Source: Bifidobacterium breve (GTDB lineage Bacteria > Actinomycetota > Actinomycetes > Nanopelagicales > Nanopelagicaceae). From it: a DNA stretch of 64,000 bases. The stretch lies in contig CAMCYS010000001.1 in NCBI GenBank assembly GCA_945885625.1, forward strand, positions 62,001 through 126,000, given 5' to 3'. Shown here piece by piece: positions 26,892-36,750 of the stretch. The stretch's first letter is position 1. Each line of letters begins with the position of its first letter. The notes beneath the pieces were generated by a model. It was not told the DNA's origin and made no database searches. It saw only the letters and a program-made list of their open reading frames with translations. The position numbers and the translations under genes are program-made.

Positions 26892-27518
26892 ATGTCGAGC
26901 ACAACTGTTGGAATGCATAAGCCCACCCGCCCGAACTTAGTTGCTGTCGGAACTATTGTCTGGCTTTCAAGTGAGTTGATGTTTTTCGCTGCTCTCTTCG
27001 CAATGTATTTCACAACTCGCGCAGTTCAAGGCCCCGCGATTTGGCTCAGTTCGACGGAACTTCTGAGCATTCCATTTGCTGCTCTCAACACCACGGTTTT
27101 GGTTTTATCTTCCGTAACTTGTCAGTTCGGTGTTTTTGCCGCGGAGCGTTTTCAAGAACGCCGAACAGGTTCAATTTGGCAGCTTAATAAGTGGGGAATG
27201 CGCGAATGGTTCTCGCTTACTTTCTTAATGGGTTCTTTCTTTATCGGCGGTCAAGTTTATGAGTACGCGGTATTAGTTTCAGAAGGTTTAACGCTATCTT
27301 CAGTTGCTTATGGTTCGGTTTTTTATCTTGCTACTGGTTTCCATGGATTACACGTAACCGGCGGCCTGATTGCGTTCCTGATTGTGATGATTCGCGTAGC
27401 GAAAGCCCGTCGCTTTAATCACAACCAAGCAACAACTGCAATTGTGGTCTCTTATTACTGGCACTTCGTCGACGTCGTCTGGATCGCGCTCTTTGCTGCG
27501 ATTTACCTAATTAAGTAG
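26892..27518 (+). CDS. ctaE: Cytochrome c oxidase subunit III
   Basis: This 208-residue membrane subunit of the aa3 oxidase has five predicted helices, with [19 protein letters not shown] near the start, [10 protein letters not shown] and the terminal [14 protein letters not shown], all standard in actinobacterial CtaE. The start at 26892 ([15 protein letters not shown]) matches the family; the open frame begins 8 codons earlier. It leads ctaE-qcrC-qcrA-qcrB, the order typical of the fused bcc-aa3 supercomplex, and stands divergent to the receiver/trpD pair. Confidence 0.97.
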   Translation: MSSTTVGMHKPTRPNLVAVGTIVWLSSELMFFAALFAMYFTTRAVQGPAIWLSSTELLSIPFAALNTTVLVLSSVTCQFGVFAAERFQERRTGSIWQLNKWGMREWFSLTFLMGSFFIGGQVYEYAVLVSEGLTLSSVAYGSVFYLATGFHGLHVTGGLIAFLIVMIRVAKARRFNHNQATTAIVVSYYWHFVDVVWIALFAAIYLIK

Positions 27519-27527
27519 AGAAGAAAT

Positions 27528-28319
27528 ATGAAAAAGATATCCATACTTCGTCGCAGTGCTTTCGCCTCGCCTCTGCTTTTGGTGGTTGCACTATTTGCGA
27601 TCGGCACTACCTTCTCAGTAGCAAGCGCCACCGATAAGGCGGAACTAACAGTTGCACAACGTTCAGCTCAGATCGCTGAAGGTAAACAAATCTTTCTAAA
27701 GGGTTGTTCGTCTTGTCACGGCTTAAATCTTGAAGGAGCTGCTATCGCTCCCTCTCTAATTGGTGTCGGCGCAGCTTCAGTAGATTTCCAAGTTGGCACT
27801 GGCCGCATGCCGGTAGCTGACTTAAGCCAGCAAATTGCCCGTAAAGAGCCGATATATAACGAAGCGCAAACCGCCGCTCTTGCCGCCTATGTGGCTTCAA
27901 CGGCACCAGGCCCAGAAATTCCAACCGAAGCCATGCTTAATTTCGAACGTGATGGCAACACTGCCGAAGGCGGAACTTTATTCCGCACAAACTGCGCAAT
28001 GTGCCACAACTTTGCTGGTCAAGGTGGAGCATTAACCCAAGGAAAATACGCACCATCTGTTATGGGCGTAGAACCTAAACATATTTATGAAGCCATGATT
28101 ACTGGCCCACAAGCTATGCCAGTTTTTGCGGATAAGACAATCACTCCTGCTGAAAAACTCTCCATCATCAAATGGATCAAAGCGGCAGAAAATGAGCCAC
28201 AGTTGGGTGGGGCTGCTCTTGGAAGAGTTGGTCCTGTGACTGAAGGTTTATTGGTATGGACACTAGGACTCGGACTGCTAATAGGTGTGGCGGTTTGGTT
28301 AGCGACGAAGGCGAGATAA
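27528..28319 (+). CDS. qcrC: Ubiquinol/menaquinol-cytochrome c reductase, diheme cytochrome c subunit
   Basis: QcrC is the cytochrome cc subunit that passes electrons from the bc complex straight to the oxidase without a soluble cytochrome c. The 263-residue protein has an N-terminal signal/anchor, heme sites C60-x2-C63-H64 (GCSSCHG) and C156-x2-C159-H160 (NCAMCHN), and a C-terminal transmembrane helix (about 240-260). A GAGAAG ribosome-binding site precedes the ATG. The spacing to ctaE is 9 bp. Confidence 0.97.
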   Translation: MKKISILRRSAFASPLLLVVALFAIGTTFSVASATDKAELTVAQRSAQIAEGKQIFLKGCSSCHGLNLEGAAIAPSLIGVGAASVDFQVGTGRMPVADLSQQIARKEPIYNEAQTAALAAYVASTAPGPEIPTEAMLNFERDGNTAEGGTLFRTNCAMCHNFAGQGGALTQGKYAPSVMGVEPKHIYEAMITGPQAMPVFADKTITPAEKLSIIKWIKAAENEPQLGGAALGRVGPVTEGLLVWTLGLGLLIGVAVWLATKAR

Positions 28320-28323
28320 ATAA

Positions 28324-29316
28324 ATGTCCAACGAAATCGAAGCAATCAAAGATCCTGGTCTACCAGCACACGTCCATCGCAAGGCTGATAGTGATCCAGT
28401 TGCGGAAAAGCGCGCAGAGCGACAAGTAGCAATTCTCTTTTTGATCTCCGCCCTTGGCACTTTATTATTTATATTTGCCTATTACTTCATTCCTGAAGAT
28501 GTTTTTTTCTTCTTTCCAGTTTTAGGAAACACCAATGCACATCAACTCTTCTTGGGTCTTGGGCTAGCGATGGCACTTTTCTTTATTGGCGCAGCTGCGA
28601 TTCACTGGGCTAAAACATTGATGCCCGATGAAGAAGTAATCGCAATGCGTCACACCATGCGTTCTGATGATGAGGATCGTGATGCGCTTGTCTCAACCGT
28701 GAAAGAACGTGCAGGAGCGGCTGGCCTTGGGCGCCGTTCTCTGATTAAGCGTTCCATGGGGCTTTCGCTCGGCTTAATTGGCCTATCTCCGATAGTCCTA
28801 TTGCGTGATTTAGGCCCACTTCCAGGCGATGATTTATCAAAAACCAGTTGGAAAGCTGGAACTAGATTGGTTACAGATCCAGGTGATCGCCCAATCCGAC
28901 CTGCGGATCTAGAGGTGGGTGCTGTTGCGCAAGTATTGCCAGAACTACGCGGCAAAGAGAAGCGTCATTTAGACGATATTGCGAAGGATGCGGTTCTCTT
29001 AATTCGCCTTCGTCCAGAAGAGTTCCAGTTGAGTCCAGAGCGTTTATCTTGGACTTACGACGGCATAATCGCATTTAGCAAGATTTGTTCACATATGGGT
29101 TGTGCTGTAGCGCTATACGAACAAACCACAAAACACTTACTTTGCCCATGTCATCAATCCACTTTCGATGTGCCTCGCGCAGCAAAAGTTATCTTTGGCC
29201 CCTCAGCGCGCGCGCTACCCCAGCTAGCGATTACAATTGATGCCGAAGGGTATCTAATCGCGCAAAGACCATTTACTGAACCGGTAGGACCTAGTTTCTG
29301 GGGGCGTTTATCATGA
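28324..29316 (+). CDS. qcrA: Rieske iron-sulfur subunit of the bcc complex
   Basis: The 330-residue Rieske protein carries electrons from quinol to QcrC. Three hydrophobic segments near residues 36-55, 72-95 and 146-161 anchor it, as in other actinobacterial QcrA proteins. The [2Fe-2S] ligands are C255-x-H257 and C274-x2-H277, with C260 and C276 as the expected disulfide. It overlaps qcrB by 4 bp (ATGA). Confidence 0.97.
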   Translation: MSNEIEAIKDPGLPAHVHRKADSDPVAEKRAERQVAILFLISALGTLLFIFAYYFIPEDVFFFFPVLGNTNAHQLFLGLGLAMALFFIGAAAIHWAKTLMPDEEVIAMRHTMRSDDEDRDALVSTVKERAGAAGLGRRSLIKRSMGLSLGLIGLSPIVLLRDLGPLPGDDLSKTSWKAGTRLVTDPGDRPIRPADLEVGAVAQVLPELRGKEKRHLDDIAKDAVLLIRLRPEEFQLSPERLSWTYDGIIAFSKICSHMGCAVALYEQTTKHLLCPCHQSTFDVPRAAKVIFGPSARALPQLAITIDAEGYLIAQRPFTEPVGPSFWGRLS

Positions 29317-30899
29317 CGGCACGCGAGAGAGTTGCTGGCACAGTAGCCAACTATGTTGACGAGCGCACTGGTGCGGCAAAATGGGTTAAGAAAAACCTAA
29401 CCAAAGTATTCCCCGATCATTGGTCTTTCTTGCTAGGCGAAATTGCCTTGTATTCTTTCATCATTTTGTTGCTTTCGGGCACTTTCTTAACTTTCTGGTT
29501 TGATCCGTCGGCACGTGAAGTCATTTACGACGGTAGCTATGCACCACTACAAGGTTTACATATGTCGGCTGCTTATGAATCGACCTTGCATATCTCCTTT
29601 GAAGTTCGTGGTGGTTTATTGATGCGCCAGATTCACCACTGGTCAGCACTTATTTTTATGGCTGCAATCGTCGTGCACCTGATGCGGGTCTACTTCACTG
29701 GCGCTTTTCGTAAGCCTCGCGAGTTCAACTGGATCATTGGTATTGGCTTACTAACACTGGGAATCGTCGAAGGTTTCCTCGGTTACTCATTGCCTGACGA
29801 TCTGCTTTCAGGAACAGGTATCCGTATTGCCGAGGCGATTATTCAAGCGATACCTGTAGTGGGTTCATACTTGTCGTACTTCGCCTTTGGCGGAGCCTTC
29901 CCTGGCGAAGCATTTATTCCACGTATCTATACCGTTCATGTGTTGTTGCTGCCAGGAATCTTTTTAGCGCTAATAACGGTGCACTTAATGTTGGTTTGGT
30001 ACCAGAAGCACACGCAGTGGCCTGGTCCTGGCCGAACTGAAAAGAATGTAGTTGGTTATCCGCTAATGCCTGCTTACATGGCTAAAGCTGGTGGCTTCTT
30101 CTTTATTGTTTTTGGTGTTACAGCGTTTTTAGGTGCAGTTGCTTCCATTAACCCCGTCTGGCTTTACGGCCCATATAACCCCGGACAAGTATCTGCCGGT
30201 TCACAACCTGACTGGTATATGGGATGGCTCGATGGCTTAGTGCGGATGTCGCCGCCAATAGAAACTTACTGGTTTGGCTACACAATTTCCTGGAACATTT
30301 TGATTCCAGGCTTAATTGTGCCTGGAATTCTTTTCACTGGTATGGCGCTCTATCCATTTATTGAAAGTTGGATAACTGGCGATAAGCGTGAACACCATCT
30401 CCTTGATCGTCCACGAAACGTGCCCAATCGCACCGCTCTTGGCGTTATGTCCTTAACATTTATGTTAGTTGCGCTTATCAACGGCGGTAACGACATTATC
30501 GCTACCACTTTTGAATTGAGTATCAATCAAGTTATGTGGTTTAGCCGAATCGCAATATTTGTATTGCCGCCTATTGCATTCGTAATCACTAAGCGAATCT
30601 GTCTCTCGCTACAACGGGCTGATCGCGAGCTCGTGCTTCATGGTCGCGAGACTGGCCGTTTGCTGATGCTGCCACACGGTGAGTTCGTTGAAGTTCATGA
30701 GCCGATATCCCCAGAACTAGCTTGGAAATTGACAGCACATGAGCAAGCTCCAGCGCTGGCCCTAGAAGATGTCGATGCTCGTGGCGTTCGCCGTGCGGGT
30801 GGCTTGAAGAACAAGCTACGTAAGCGCATGAGTGAGGCGAATGCTGAAAGTATTGCTAAACCAACAGTTAACGATTTAAAAGAGATCGAACATCACTGA
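29313..30899 (+). CDS. qcrB: Cytochrome b subunit of the bcc complex
   Basis: This 528-residue membrane subunit binds two b hemes and both quinol sites. Family segments include RQIHHWSALIFMAAIVVHLMR, FLGYSLPDDLLSGTG and TVHVLLLPG with its later heme histidines, then PDWYMGWLDG. The C-terminal cytoplasmic tail (about 440-528) is the long form seen in actinobacteria. It is the last gene of the ctaE-qcrCAB operon and is followed by a strong terminator. Confidence 0.97.
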   Translation: MTARERVAGTVANYVDERTGAAKWVKKNLTKVFPDHWSFLLGEIALYSFIILLLSGTFLTFWFDPSAREVIYDGSYAPLQGLHMSAAYESTLHISFEVRGGLLMRQIHHWSALIFMAAIVVHLMRVYFTGAFRKPREFNWIIGIGLLTLGIVEGFLGYSLPDDLLSGTGIRIAEAIIQAIPVVGSYLSYFAFGGAFPGEAFIPRIYTVHVLLLPGIFLALITVHLMLVWYQKHTQWPGPGRTEKNVVGYPLMPAYMAKAGGFFFIVFGVTAFLGAVASINPVWLYGPYNPGQVSAGSQPDWYMGWLDGLVRMSPPIETYWFGYTISWNILIPGLIVPGILFTGMALYPFIESWITGDKREHHLLDRPRNVPNRTALGVMSLTFMLVALINGGNDIIATTFELSINQVMWFSRIAIFVLPPIAFVITKRICLSLQRADRELVLHGRETGRLLMLPHGEFVEVHEPISPELAWKLTAHEQAPALALEDVDARGVRRAGGLKNKLRKRMSEANAESIAKPTVNDLKEIEHH

Positions 30900-30911
30900 T
30901 TCGCTCTGAGA

Positions 30912-30949
30912 GAACCCCGATTGCTAACTGGTGATCGGGGTTTCTTTTT
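30912..30949 (+). terminator. Rho-independent terminator after qcrB, overlapping the end of the DMT gene
   Basis: AACCCCGAT (30913-30921) pairs with ATCGGGGTT (30934-30942), followed by TCTTTTTG. The right arm and T-rich tail are also the last codons (KETPITS) of the convergent transporter gene that ends at 30924. Confidence 0.9.
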
Positions 30950-31811
30950 GCTTGCTTACAACAAGCCAGACCCCAACAACTGTTATTAAAGTTCCCAACA
31001 TTGAGATTGGTGAGATCTGTTCATCAAAGATAAGGTAAGCCTCGAAAGCCGTTGCTGCAGGGACTAAGTAATAGAGCGAAGAAACACTCGCTGCGCTTCC
31101 CGCTTTAAGTAAGAAAAATAACAGCAAAATAGCTCCGAAAGATAAGGCAAATACCAACCATGCCAAGGCCCCAATGAAGTTACCAGTCCATTGAATATCA
31201 GGTTCCTCAAATAGCAACGCAAAGATCAAAAGCACAACAGCGGTTCCTGCATATTGAATCGAAGTGCCGGCCAGGGTCGGTATCGCTCCCCCGTACTTCT
31301 TCTGCAGTATGGTGCCAAAAGTGCCTCCTAACAATCCGATGACACTCGCAACAACCGCAATACCTGAAATCGCATCTGCACCAGTCATATTTATTCTTGG
31401 TAAAACTACAACAAATAAACCTATTAACCCCAGAATTAATCCGAAAGCAGCTCGGGCTCTCAACGGTTCGTTTAGAAACTTGGCCGCGAAGAGACTTACC
31501 AAAACCGGTTGCAAACTTACAATCAGTGCCGCCACACCAGCTGGCATTCCTCGGCTGACGGCAAAGAAACAGCCGCCTAAGTAAGCGCCATGGAGGGTTA
31601 AGCCAATCATTGTAGAAGGCCAAATGATTGATCGAGTGATGGGTTGACTCTTACGTAAAAAGGAGATGGCGATGAAAAGCAGTAGCGATGCGATTGTCAT
31701 TCGAATAGCCAGAAAGTAGAAAGGTGGCGCGTAAGGAATACCGTATTTAGCGCCTATGAAGCCAGTGCTCCAGAGAAGGACAAAGAGCCCTGGCGCAAGT
31801 TTATTAAGCAA
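30924..31811 (-). CDS. EamA family (DMT superfamily) transporter
   Basis: A 295-residue membrane protein with about ten helices in two EamA repeats (VLLWSTGFIGAKYG at the start; the second repeat from about residue 150). It probably exports metabolites such as amino acids, but the substrate is not predictable. The start is a TTG at 31811 with no obvious ATG alternative, 11 bp after ctaF. Its last codons lie in the qcrB terminator. It separates the two halves of the respiratory cluster. Confidence 0.85.
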   Translation of the reverse strand: MLNKLAPGLFVLLWSTGFIGAKYGIPYAPPFYFLAIRMTIASLLLFIAISFLRKSQPITRSIIWPSTMIGLTLHGAYLGGCFFAVSRGMPAGVAALIVSLQPVLVSLFAAKFLNEPLRARAAFGLILGLIGLFVVVLPRINMTGADAISGIAVVASVIGLLGGTFGTILQKKYGGAIPTLAGTSIQYAGTAVVLLIFALLFEEPDIQWTGNFIGALAWLVFALSFGAILLLFFLLKAGSAASVSSLYYLVPAATAFEAYLIFDEQISPISMLGTLITVVGVWLVVSKQKETPITS

Positions 31812-31822
31812 AACTGAGCTAA

Positions 31823-32230
31823 CTAATGATGAATTGCGTCTTTGCTTGGCTTCTCGTACTCGGTCACAAACCCAATGATGCTAATCACAAGTGCACCGAC
31901 ACCAAGAAGTGTTAACCACCAACCAATAATCAGGCCAAGGCCAACAACAAACATGCTCGCGGCCAGTGGCAATGGCCACCAGGAATGCGGGCTATAGAAA
32001 CCAAGTTCGCCAGCTGAGTCAGCAATTTCGCCTTGCAGATTATCTTCTGGCAGCGTTACGCCAATGCGACGATCAGTAAACCAAACGTAGTAGCCAACCA
32101 TGGCCGCAAGCAGGGAGCTTAGAAGCAAACATGAAATTCCAAGAGGTTCGCCACCCACGTAGTAATAAACAATTGTCGTGATTGCATAGAAAACCGCTAA
32201 GCCGACAAAAAGGCGGTAATTAGTTTTCAT
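31823..32230 (-). CDS. ctaF: Cytochrome c oxidase subunit IV (actinobacterial CtaF)
   Basis: A 135-residue membrane protein typical of the actinobacterial aa3 oxidase, with four hydrophobic helices and the central FTDRRIGVTLPEDN and late GFYSPHSWWPLPLA segments. I use the ATG at 32230 (MKTNYRLFVG), 4 bp after ctaD; the frame is open to 32275 but that would overlap ctaD. It is thought to stabilise the oxidase and has no redox centre. Confidence 0.93.
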   Translation of the reverse strand: MKTNYRLFVGLAVFYAITTIVYYYVGGEPLGISCLLLSSLLAAMVGYYVWFTDRRIGVTLPEDNLQGEIADSAGELGFYSPHSWWPLPLAASMFVVGLGLIIGWWLTLLGVGALVISIIGFVTEYEKPSKDAIHH

Positions 32231-32234
32231 GTAA

Positions 32235-33887
32235 TTAGTGCCCCTCGGTCTTAATGTGCGGGTGGTGTAAATCAAAGGCTGGACGTTCTGAACGGATGCG
32301 CGGCATCGTTAAGAAGTTGTGACGAGGAGGCGGGCAAGATGTCGCCCATTCCAATGAGGAACCGTATCCCCAAGGGTCATCGCAGTTAACCAACGGTGAC
32401 TTACGTGTTATCCAGACGTTAATAGCAAACGGAATCATAGACAATGCGAGCAAGATTGATCCTACAGTTGAGATCATGTTCATCGTGGTGAATCCATCAG
32501 TAGCTAGATAGTCAGCGTAGCGACGAGGGAAACCCTTAATGCCTAACCAGTGCTGAATCAGAAACGTGGTGTGGAAACCGAAGAAAAGCGTCCAGAAATG
32601 GATTTTTCCAAGACGCTCATTGAGCATACGTCCAGTCATCTTTGGCCACCAGAAGTAGAAGCCGGCAAACATCGCAAAGACCACGGTACCAAAGAGCACA
32701 TAGTGGAAGTGTGCAACTACGAAGTATGAGGCGGAAACTGCGAAATCTAGGGGCGGTGAAGCCAGAATAATTCCGGTAATTCCACCGAATAAGAAGGTAA
32801 TCAAGAATCCCATTACCCAGAGCATTGGTGTCTCAAAAGTAACGTGGCCACGCCACATAGTTCCGATCCAGTTAAAGAACTTAACACCGGTAGGAATACC
32901 AATTAAGAAAGTCATGAATGAGAAGAACGGTAAGAGAACTTGTCCGCTGGCAAACATGTGGTGAGCCCAGACTGAAACTGAAAGAGCTGAGATTGCAATC
33001 GTTGCAGCGATCAAACCTTTGTATCCAAAAATTGGCTTTCGACTAAAGACGGGCAAGATCTCAGTTGCGATACCGAAGAACGGTAGCGCCAAAATATAAA
33101 CTTCGGGGTGCCCAAAGAACCAGAAGAGATGCTGCCAAAGCATCGCACCACCATTAGCAGGGTCGAAAATATGTGAGCCAAATAATCGATCTGATTCAAG
33201 TGCGAGCAGCGCTGCAGCAAGTGGTGGGAATGCCAGTAATACTAGAATTGAAGTTAACAGGACGTTCCAGCTAAAGATTGACATCCGGAACATAGTCATA
33301 CCTGGTGCACGCATTGTGAAGATTGTTGTAATGAAGTTAACTCCGCCGAGAATAGTGCCGATACCACCAATGGCTAGTCCAACGATCCAGAGATCGCCCC
33401 CGATGCCGGGTGAATATTGCGAATTAGATAGTGGCGCGTAAGCTGTCCAACCAAATGAAGCTGCACCACCAGGGGCTAAGAAGCCAGCAAATGCCATGAT
33501 GCCACCGAATAAATAAATCCAGTAAGACAACATATTCAATCGCGGGAACGCCACATCTGCGGCACCAATTTGTAGCGGCATAATTACATTGGCAAAGCCA
33601 ACAAACAATGGCGTTGCGAACATCAACAACATGATGGTTCCATGCATTGTGAAAACTTGGTTGTATTGCTCGTTACTGATGAACTGCATACCTGGGCGAG
33701 TCAACTCGGCGCGCAAAATCAGTGCCAAAACACCACCAATTAAGAACCAAGCAAAAGTTGTCATCAAATATAGATAACCGATCGTCTTGTGATCGGTTGA
33801 AGTTATAAAGCGTACGAAATGGCGCCCTTTTGAGGTTGGCGGCAGCTTTATGACCTCTTCGGCTTCGCGTTGAGCGTATGTGGTCAT
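32235..33887 (-). CDS. ctaD: Cytochrome c oxidase subunit I
   Basis: This 550-residue catalytic subunit binds heme a and the heme a3-CuB site where oxygen is reduced. Twelve helices are predicted; [19 protein letters not shown] contains a heme a ligand, [14 protein letters not shown] the CuB histidine and cross-linked tyrosine, HHMFASGQ further CuB ligands and [14 protein letters not shown] the heme a3/a ligands. It overlaps ctaC by 4 bp (ATGA) and precedes ctaF. Confidence 0.98.
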   Translation of the reverse strand: MTTYAQREAEEVIKLPPTSKGRHFVRFITSTDHKTIGYLYLMTTFAWFLIGGVLALILRAELTRPGMQFISNEQYNQVFTMHGTIMLLMFATPLFVGFANVIMPLQIGAADVAFPRLNMLSYWIYLFGGIMAFAGFLAPGGAASFGWTAYAPLSNSQYSPGIGGDLWIVGLAIGGIGTILGGVNFITTIFTMRAPGMTMFRMSIFSWNVLLTSILVLLAFPPLAAALLALESDRLFGSHIFDPANGGAMLWQHLFWFFGHPEVYILALPFFGIATEILPVFSRKPIFGYKGLIAATIAISALSVSVWAHHMFASGQVLLPFFSFMTFLIGIPTGVKFFNWIGTMWRGHVTFETPMLWVMGFLITFLFGGITGIILASPPLDFAVSASYFVVAHFHYVLFGTVVFAMFAGFYFWWPKMTGRMLNERLGKIHFWTLFFGFHTTFLIQHWLGIKGFPRRYADYLATDGFTTMNMISTVGSILLALSMIPFAINVWITRKSPLVNCDDPWGYGSSLEWATSCPPPRHNFLTMPRIRSERPAFDLHHPHIKTEGH

Positions 33888-34645
33888 GTCAGGCTCGCCT
33901 TCTCTACTTCAGGTTTCAGATTCGAAATATAGGTTTCATATTCAGCTGGAGTAACAACTCGCACGGTGAAAAGCATTTGCGCATGGTTGCGGCCACAAAG
34001 AATGTTGCATCGACCCGGAAAATCACCGAGTTTATTCGCCGTGAACTCGAGCCGATTAGTTACGCCAGGTAAGTTCTGCATCTGAATCATAAATTCAGGA
34101 ATCCAGAATCCATGTACTACATCATTTGAGACGATGGTGTAACGAACTCGTTCGCCTTGTGGCACAACCAGAACCGGAGGCTTAGCTGGAGTTCCGGTTA
34201 CCGTTATATCTTCACCCGCATCAAGATAGGTAAATTGCCATGACCATTGAAATCCGTTAACCACTATTTCATGCTTAACGTTTTCTTGCGGAGTCACAAT
34301 CTCGTTCTGCTTGACTATGGTGAAGTAAAACAAACCAGCCACGATGAAGAATGGGATTAAGGTGTAGGCAATTTCAACAGGAACGTTGTACTGAGTCTGC
34401 TTAGGAAACTCTGGACCATTTTTTGGGGCACGATGAAAAATAGCCGGCCATACAATCAAGATCGCGGTGAAAACGCCAACAACAGCGGCTGCCAACCACG
34501 AATAAGTCCAGAGTGAATGCGTAATTTCATTTATGCTCGAAGCATCGCCGCTAAAACCCGAATCTGCATCTGTTGCGCAGCCAGTAAGGGCCAACAGGGC
34601 CGGCGCGATAACAAATAACCGGCGCTGAGTGGTATTGAATTTCAT
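33884..34645 (-). CDS. ctaC: Cytochrome c oxidase subunit II
   Basis: A 253-residue CuA subunit. The N-terminus has a lipobox-like signal (ALTGC), two transmembrane helices follow (about 47-68 and 93-112), and the periplasmic-side cupredoxin domain carries the CuA ligands in [10 protein letters not shown] and in [12 protein letters not shown] (C-x3-C-x3-H-x2-M). It accepts electrons from QcrC. It heads ctaC-ctaD-ctaF and is divergent to the desulfurase-like gene, 58 bp away. Confidence 0.97.
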   Translation of the reverse strand: MKFNTTQRRLFVIAPALLALTGCATDADSGFSGDASSINEITHSLWTYSWLAAAVVGVFTAILIVWPAIFHRAPKNGPEFPKQTQYNVPVEIAYTLIPFFIVAGLFYFTIVKQNEIVTPQENVKHEIVVNGFQWSWQFTYLDAGEDITVTGTPAKPPVLVVPQGERVRYTIVSNDVVHGFWIPEFMIQMQNLPGVTNRLEFTANKLGDFPGRCNILCGRNHAQMLFTVRVVTPAEYETYISNLKPEVEKASLT

Positions 34646-34703
34646 ACCTTAAGGATAGTCGCCCATTTAGACGTTCGCTTCAGTCAGGAGTAGCCTTCGA
34701 TGC

Positions 34704-35783
34704 GTGGTTCGGGTCACAGGAAATTTCACAAGTCAATCGCCACTCCACCCTGCCGCAATCGCCCTTTTAACCGATGCTTTTGGCCAAGGCTGGGCGGATC
34801 CTGCGAAAATTGGTGATCACTCAGCCAGAACCGCAATCCTGCGCAATGAAGCTATCGAATCAATCGCGCAAAACTTAGCTCTGCAACCAAGTGAGATTGA
34901 AGTACTTGGTGAGCCACGTCTCGGCCAACACTTAGCAATTTCTGGGCTACTAAATGCCGATCTCACATTGGTCCATTCATCGGTAGATCGCCGCAGCATT
35001 TTCGCTGTCGCGGCGGCACATGAACAAACCGGTGGAAAAACTCAAGTGTTGAACGTTGGATCGAATGGAAGAGTTTGTGATTTAACTCAAATTCAAGGGC
35101 GAAGTGTTCTGGCTTTGCAAGGGGCGAATATTGAAACTGGAATTACCCAAGATGTTGATTCAGTAGTCGCCGCAATAGATCCAACATTTGTGGCTCTTGA
35201 TTACTCGGCCTGCCCAAACCTGGCTTTGCCTACCCGCTGGGACAGTGCGATTTTTGATGGCACCAGTTGGCAAGGTCCAGCCGGTATCGGAATCTTGGCG
35301 ATCCGAAACTCAATCGCTTGGAAAAATCCACTCCCAAATTTGGGTATCCGTAGAACACCAGAATCATCATCGCTACCACTTCTTCTGGCGAGCGCTGTTG
35401 CTCTCGATCACTGGTTAAAGGAAGACGTAACCGAGTCAATCCGGCTAAAGAACTTAAATCTGCTGATTAGGAAATCGCTGACTGCTGCAAACATCGGTGT
35501 GACTTTCGCTGGTGATCATCTGGAAAGCACCGGACAAACTATTGCTCTGGTTGCCGACGGTTGCGTTGGCGAAGACTTAGTTAGACAGCTTAATGAAATC
35601 AACTTTGTGCTGGATTCTGGCTCTGCCTGTACAGCAGCTCAGATGCAACCAAGTCATGTACTGATGGCGCTGGGTATGAAGAGCGAAGGAAACTTGCGGA
35701 TTACGCTGCATCATGGTGTCACAGAGACTGAAGTGCACGAACTTATTGCCGCAATTACTTCAGTTGTAGAGCGATCTCGCTAG
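34704..35783 (+). CDS. Cysteine desulfurase-like protein (class V aminotransferase fold) lacking the PLP lysine
   Basis: The 359-residue protein follows the NifS/IscS fold. The C-terminal LDSGSACTA (C309) and QPSHVLMALGM match the active-site cysteine loop and the following helix, and GPAGIGIL matches GPKGVGAL. The lysine that binds PLP should precede this as HK; here it is T187-S188 (DGTSWQG). The T-x-G-GTEA phosphate loop and the EH-x-A stacking histidine are also not recognisable. It may be a non-PLP relic or scaffold. The start is a GTG at 34704. It lies near nadA and erpA, both Fe-S related. Confidence 0.75.
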   Translation: MVRVTGNFTSQSPLHPAAIALLTDAFGQGWADPAKIGDHSARTAILRNEAIESIAQNLALQPSEIEVLGEPRLGQHLAISGLLNADLTLVHSSVDRRSIFAVAAAHEQTGGKTQVLNVGSNGRVCDLTQIQGRSVLALQGANIETGITQDVDSVVAAIDPTFVALDYSACPNLALPTRWDSAIFDGTSWQGPAGIGILAIRNSIAWKNPLPNLGIRRTPESSSLPLLLASAVALDHWLKEDVTESIRLKNLNLLIRKSLTAANIGVTFAGDHLESTGQTIALVADGCVGEDLVRQLNEINFVLDSGSACTAAQMQPSHVLMALGMKSEGNLRITLHHGVTETEVHELIAAITSVVERSR

Positions 35784-36729
35784 CCGCAATATCGCCATAT
35801 GCTTCGGCAAAACGCCCCACGAACTCATCGGCAGTAAAGCGATATTCCTGAGTGCCAGTAGTTTCAATTACATAAGTTGCAATCATCGAACCGAGTTGCG
35901 CGCATCGCTCGTGACTAAGCCCCCACGCCAAGCCAGCGATAAAACCTGATCTAAAAGAATCACCAACGCCAGTTGGATCGATCTTTGCTCTCTCCTGAGG
36001 AACACCGACTTGAACAAATTCACCATTTCTCGATTCAACTTTTGCGCCCTTGGATCCAAGCGTGACTACGCGAAATTCAACTAAATCGAGAATTTCAGCA
36101 TCACTCCAACCGGTCTTCTGCATCGCAAGAGCTAACTCATATTCATTTAGAAATAGATACTTAGCGCCAGTAATTAACTGCCGGATTTCTTCGCCACTCA
36201 TACGAGCCATCTGTTGTGATGGATCTGCCGCAAAAGCTACTCCTTCTTGGCGGCAAACCTCAGAGTGACGCAGCATAGCTTCAGGGTCATCTGGCGAAAT
36301 AACCACAATATCGAAGCGACCAGTTTTACCCATGATCGGAGCAAGTTCAATGTTTCGAGCTTCAGACATTGCCCCTGGGAAGAAGGAAGCAATCTGATTT
36401 AACTCAGTGTCGGTAGTGACCATAAAGTGTGCAGTGAACTGTGTCGTTGAGATTAAAACATGTGAAGTGTCAACTCCATGTCTAATTAACCAGGCATCGT
36501 AATCGGCCCAATCTTTACCCACTGCTGCGATTAAAACTGGATTTAATCCGAGAACGCCCATTCCATAAGCAATGTTTGCCGCACAGCCACCTCTGCGAAC
36601 TTCAAGACCATCAACTAAAAAAGATAACGAAACTTTCTCAAGTGACCCGGCGACCAAGGAATCAGTAAATTTTCCTGGAAAGGTCATTAAATGGTCCAGG
36701 CCGACAGAGCCTGCAACACCAATTTTCAT
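35755..36729 (-). CDS. PfkB family carbohydrate/nucleoside kinase
   Basis: A 324-residue ribokinase-fold enzyme. GGCAANIAYGMGVLG near residue 47 is the substrate/first PfkB signature and DPTGVGDSFRSGF the second, with the catalytic aspartate in GVGD. Actinobacterial neighbours of ctaC include a PfkB protein known as adenosine kinase in mycobacteria, so adenosine is a candidate substrate. It is the downstream partner of the ErpA-type gene on the same strand (21 bp) and overlaps the convergent desulfurase-like gene by 29 bp. Confidence 0.88.
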   Translation of the reverse strand: MKIGVAGSVGLDHLMTFPGKFTDSLVAGSLEKVSLSFLVDGLEVRRGGCAANIAYGMGVLGLNPVLIAAVGKDWADYDAWLIRHGVDTSHVLISTTQFTAHFMVTTDTELNQIASFFPGAMSEARNIELAPIMGKTGRFDIVVISPDDPEAMLRHSEVCRQEGVAFAADPSQQMARMSGEEIRQLITGAKYLFLNEYELALAMQKTGWSDAEILDLVEFRVVTLGSKGAKVESRNGEFVQVGVPQERAKIDPTGVGDSFRSGFIAGLAWGLSHERCAQLGSMIATYVIETTGTQEYRFTADEFVGRFAEAYGDIAASEIALQLK

Positions 36730-36750
36730 AGAGGAACGAGTCGTTACGGA

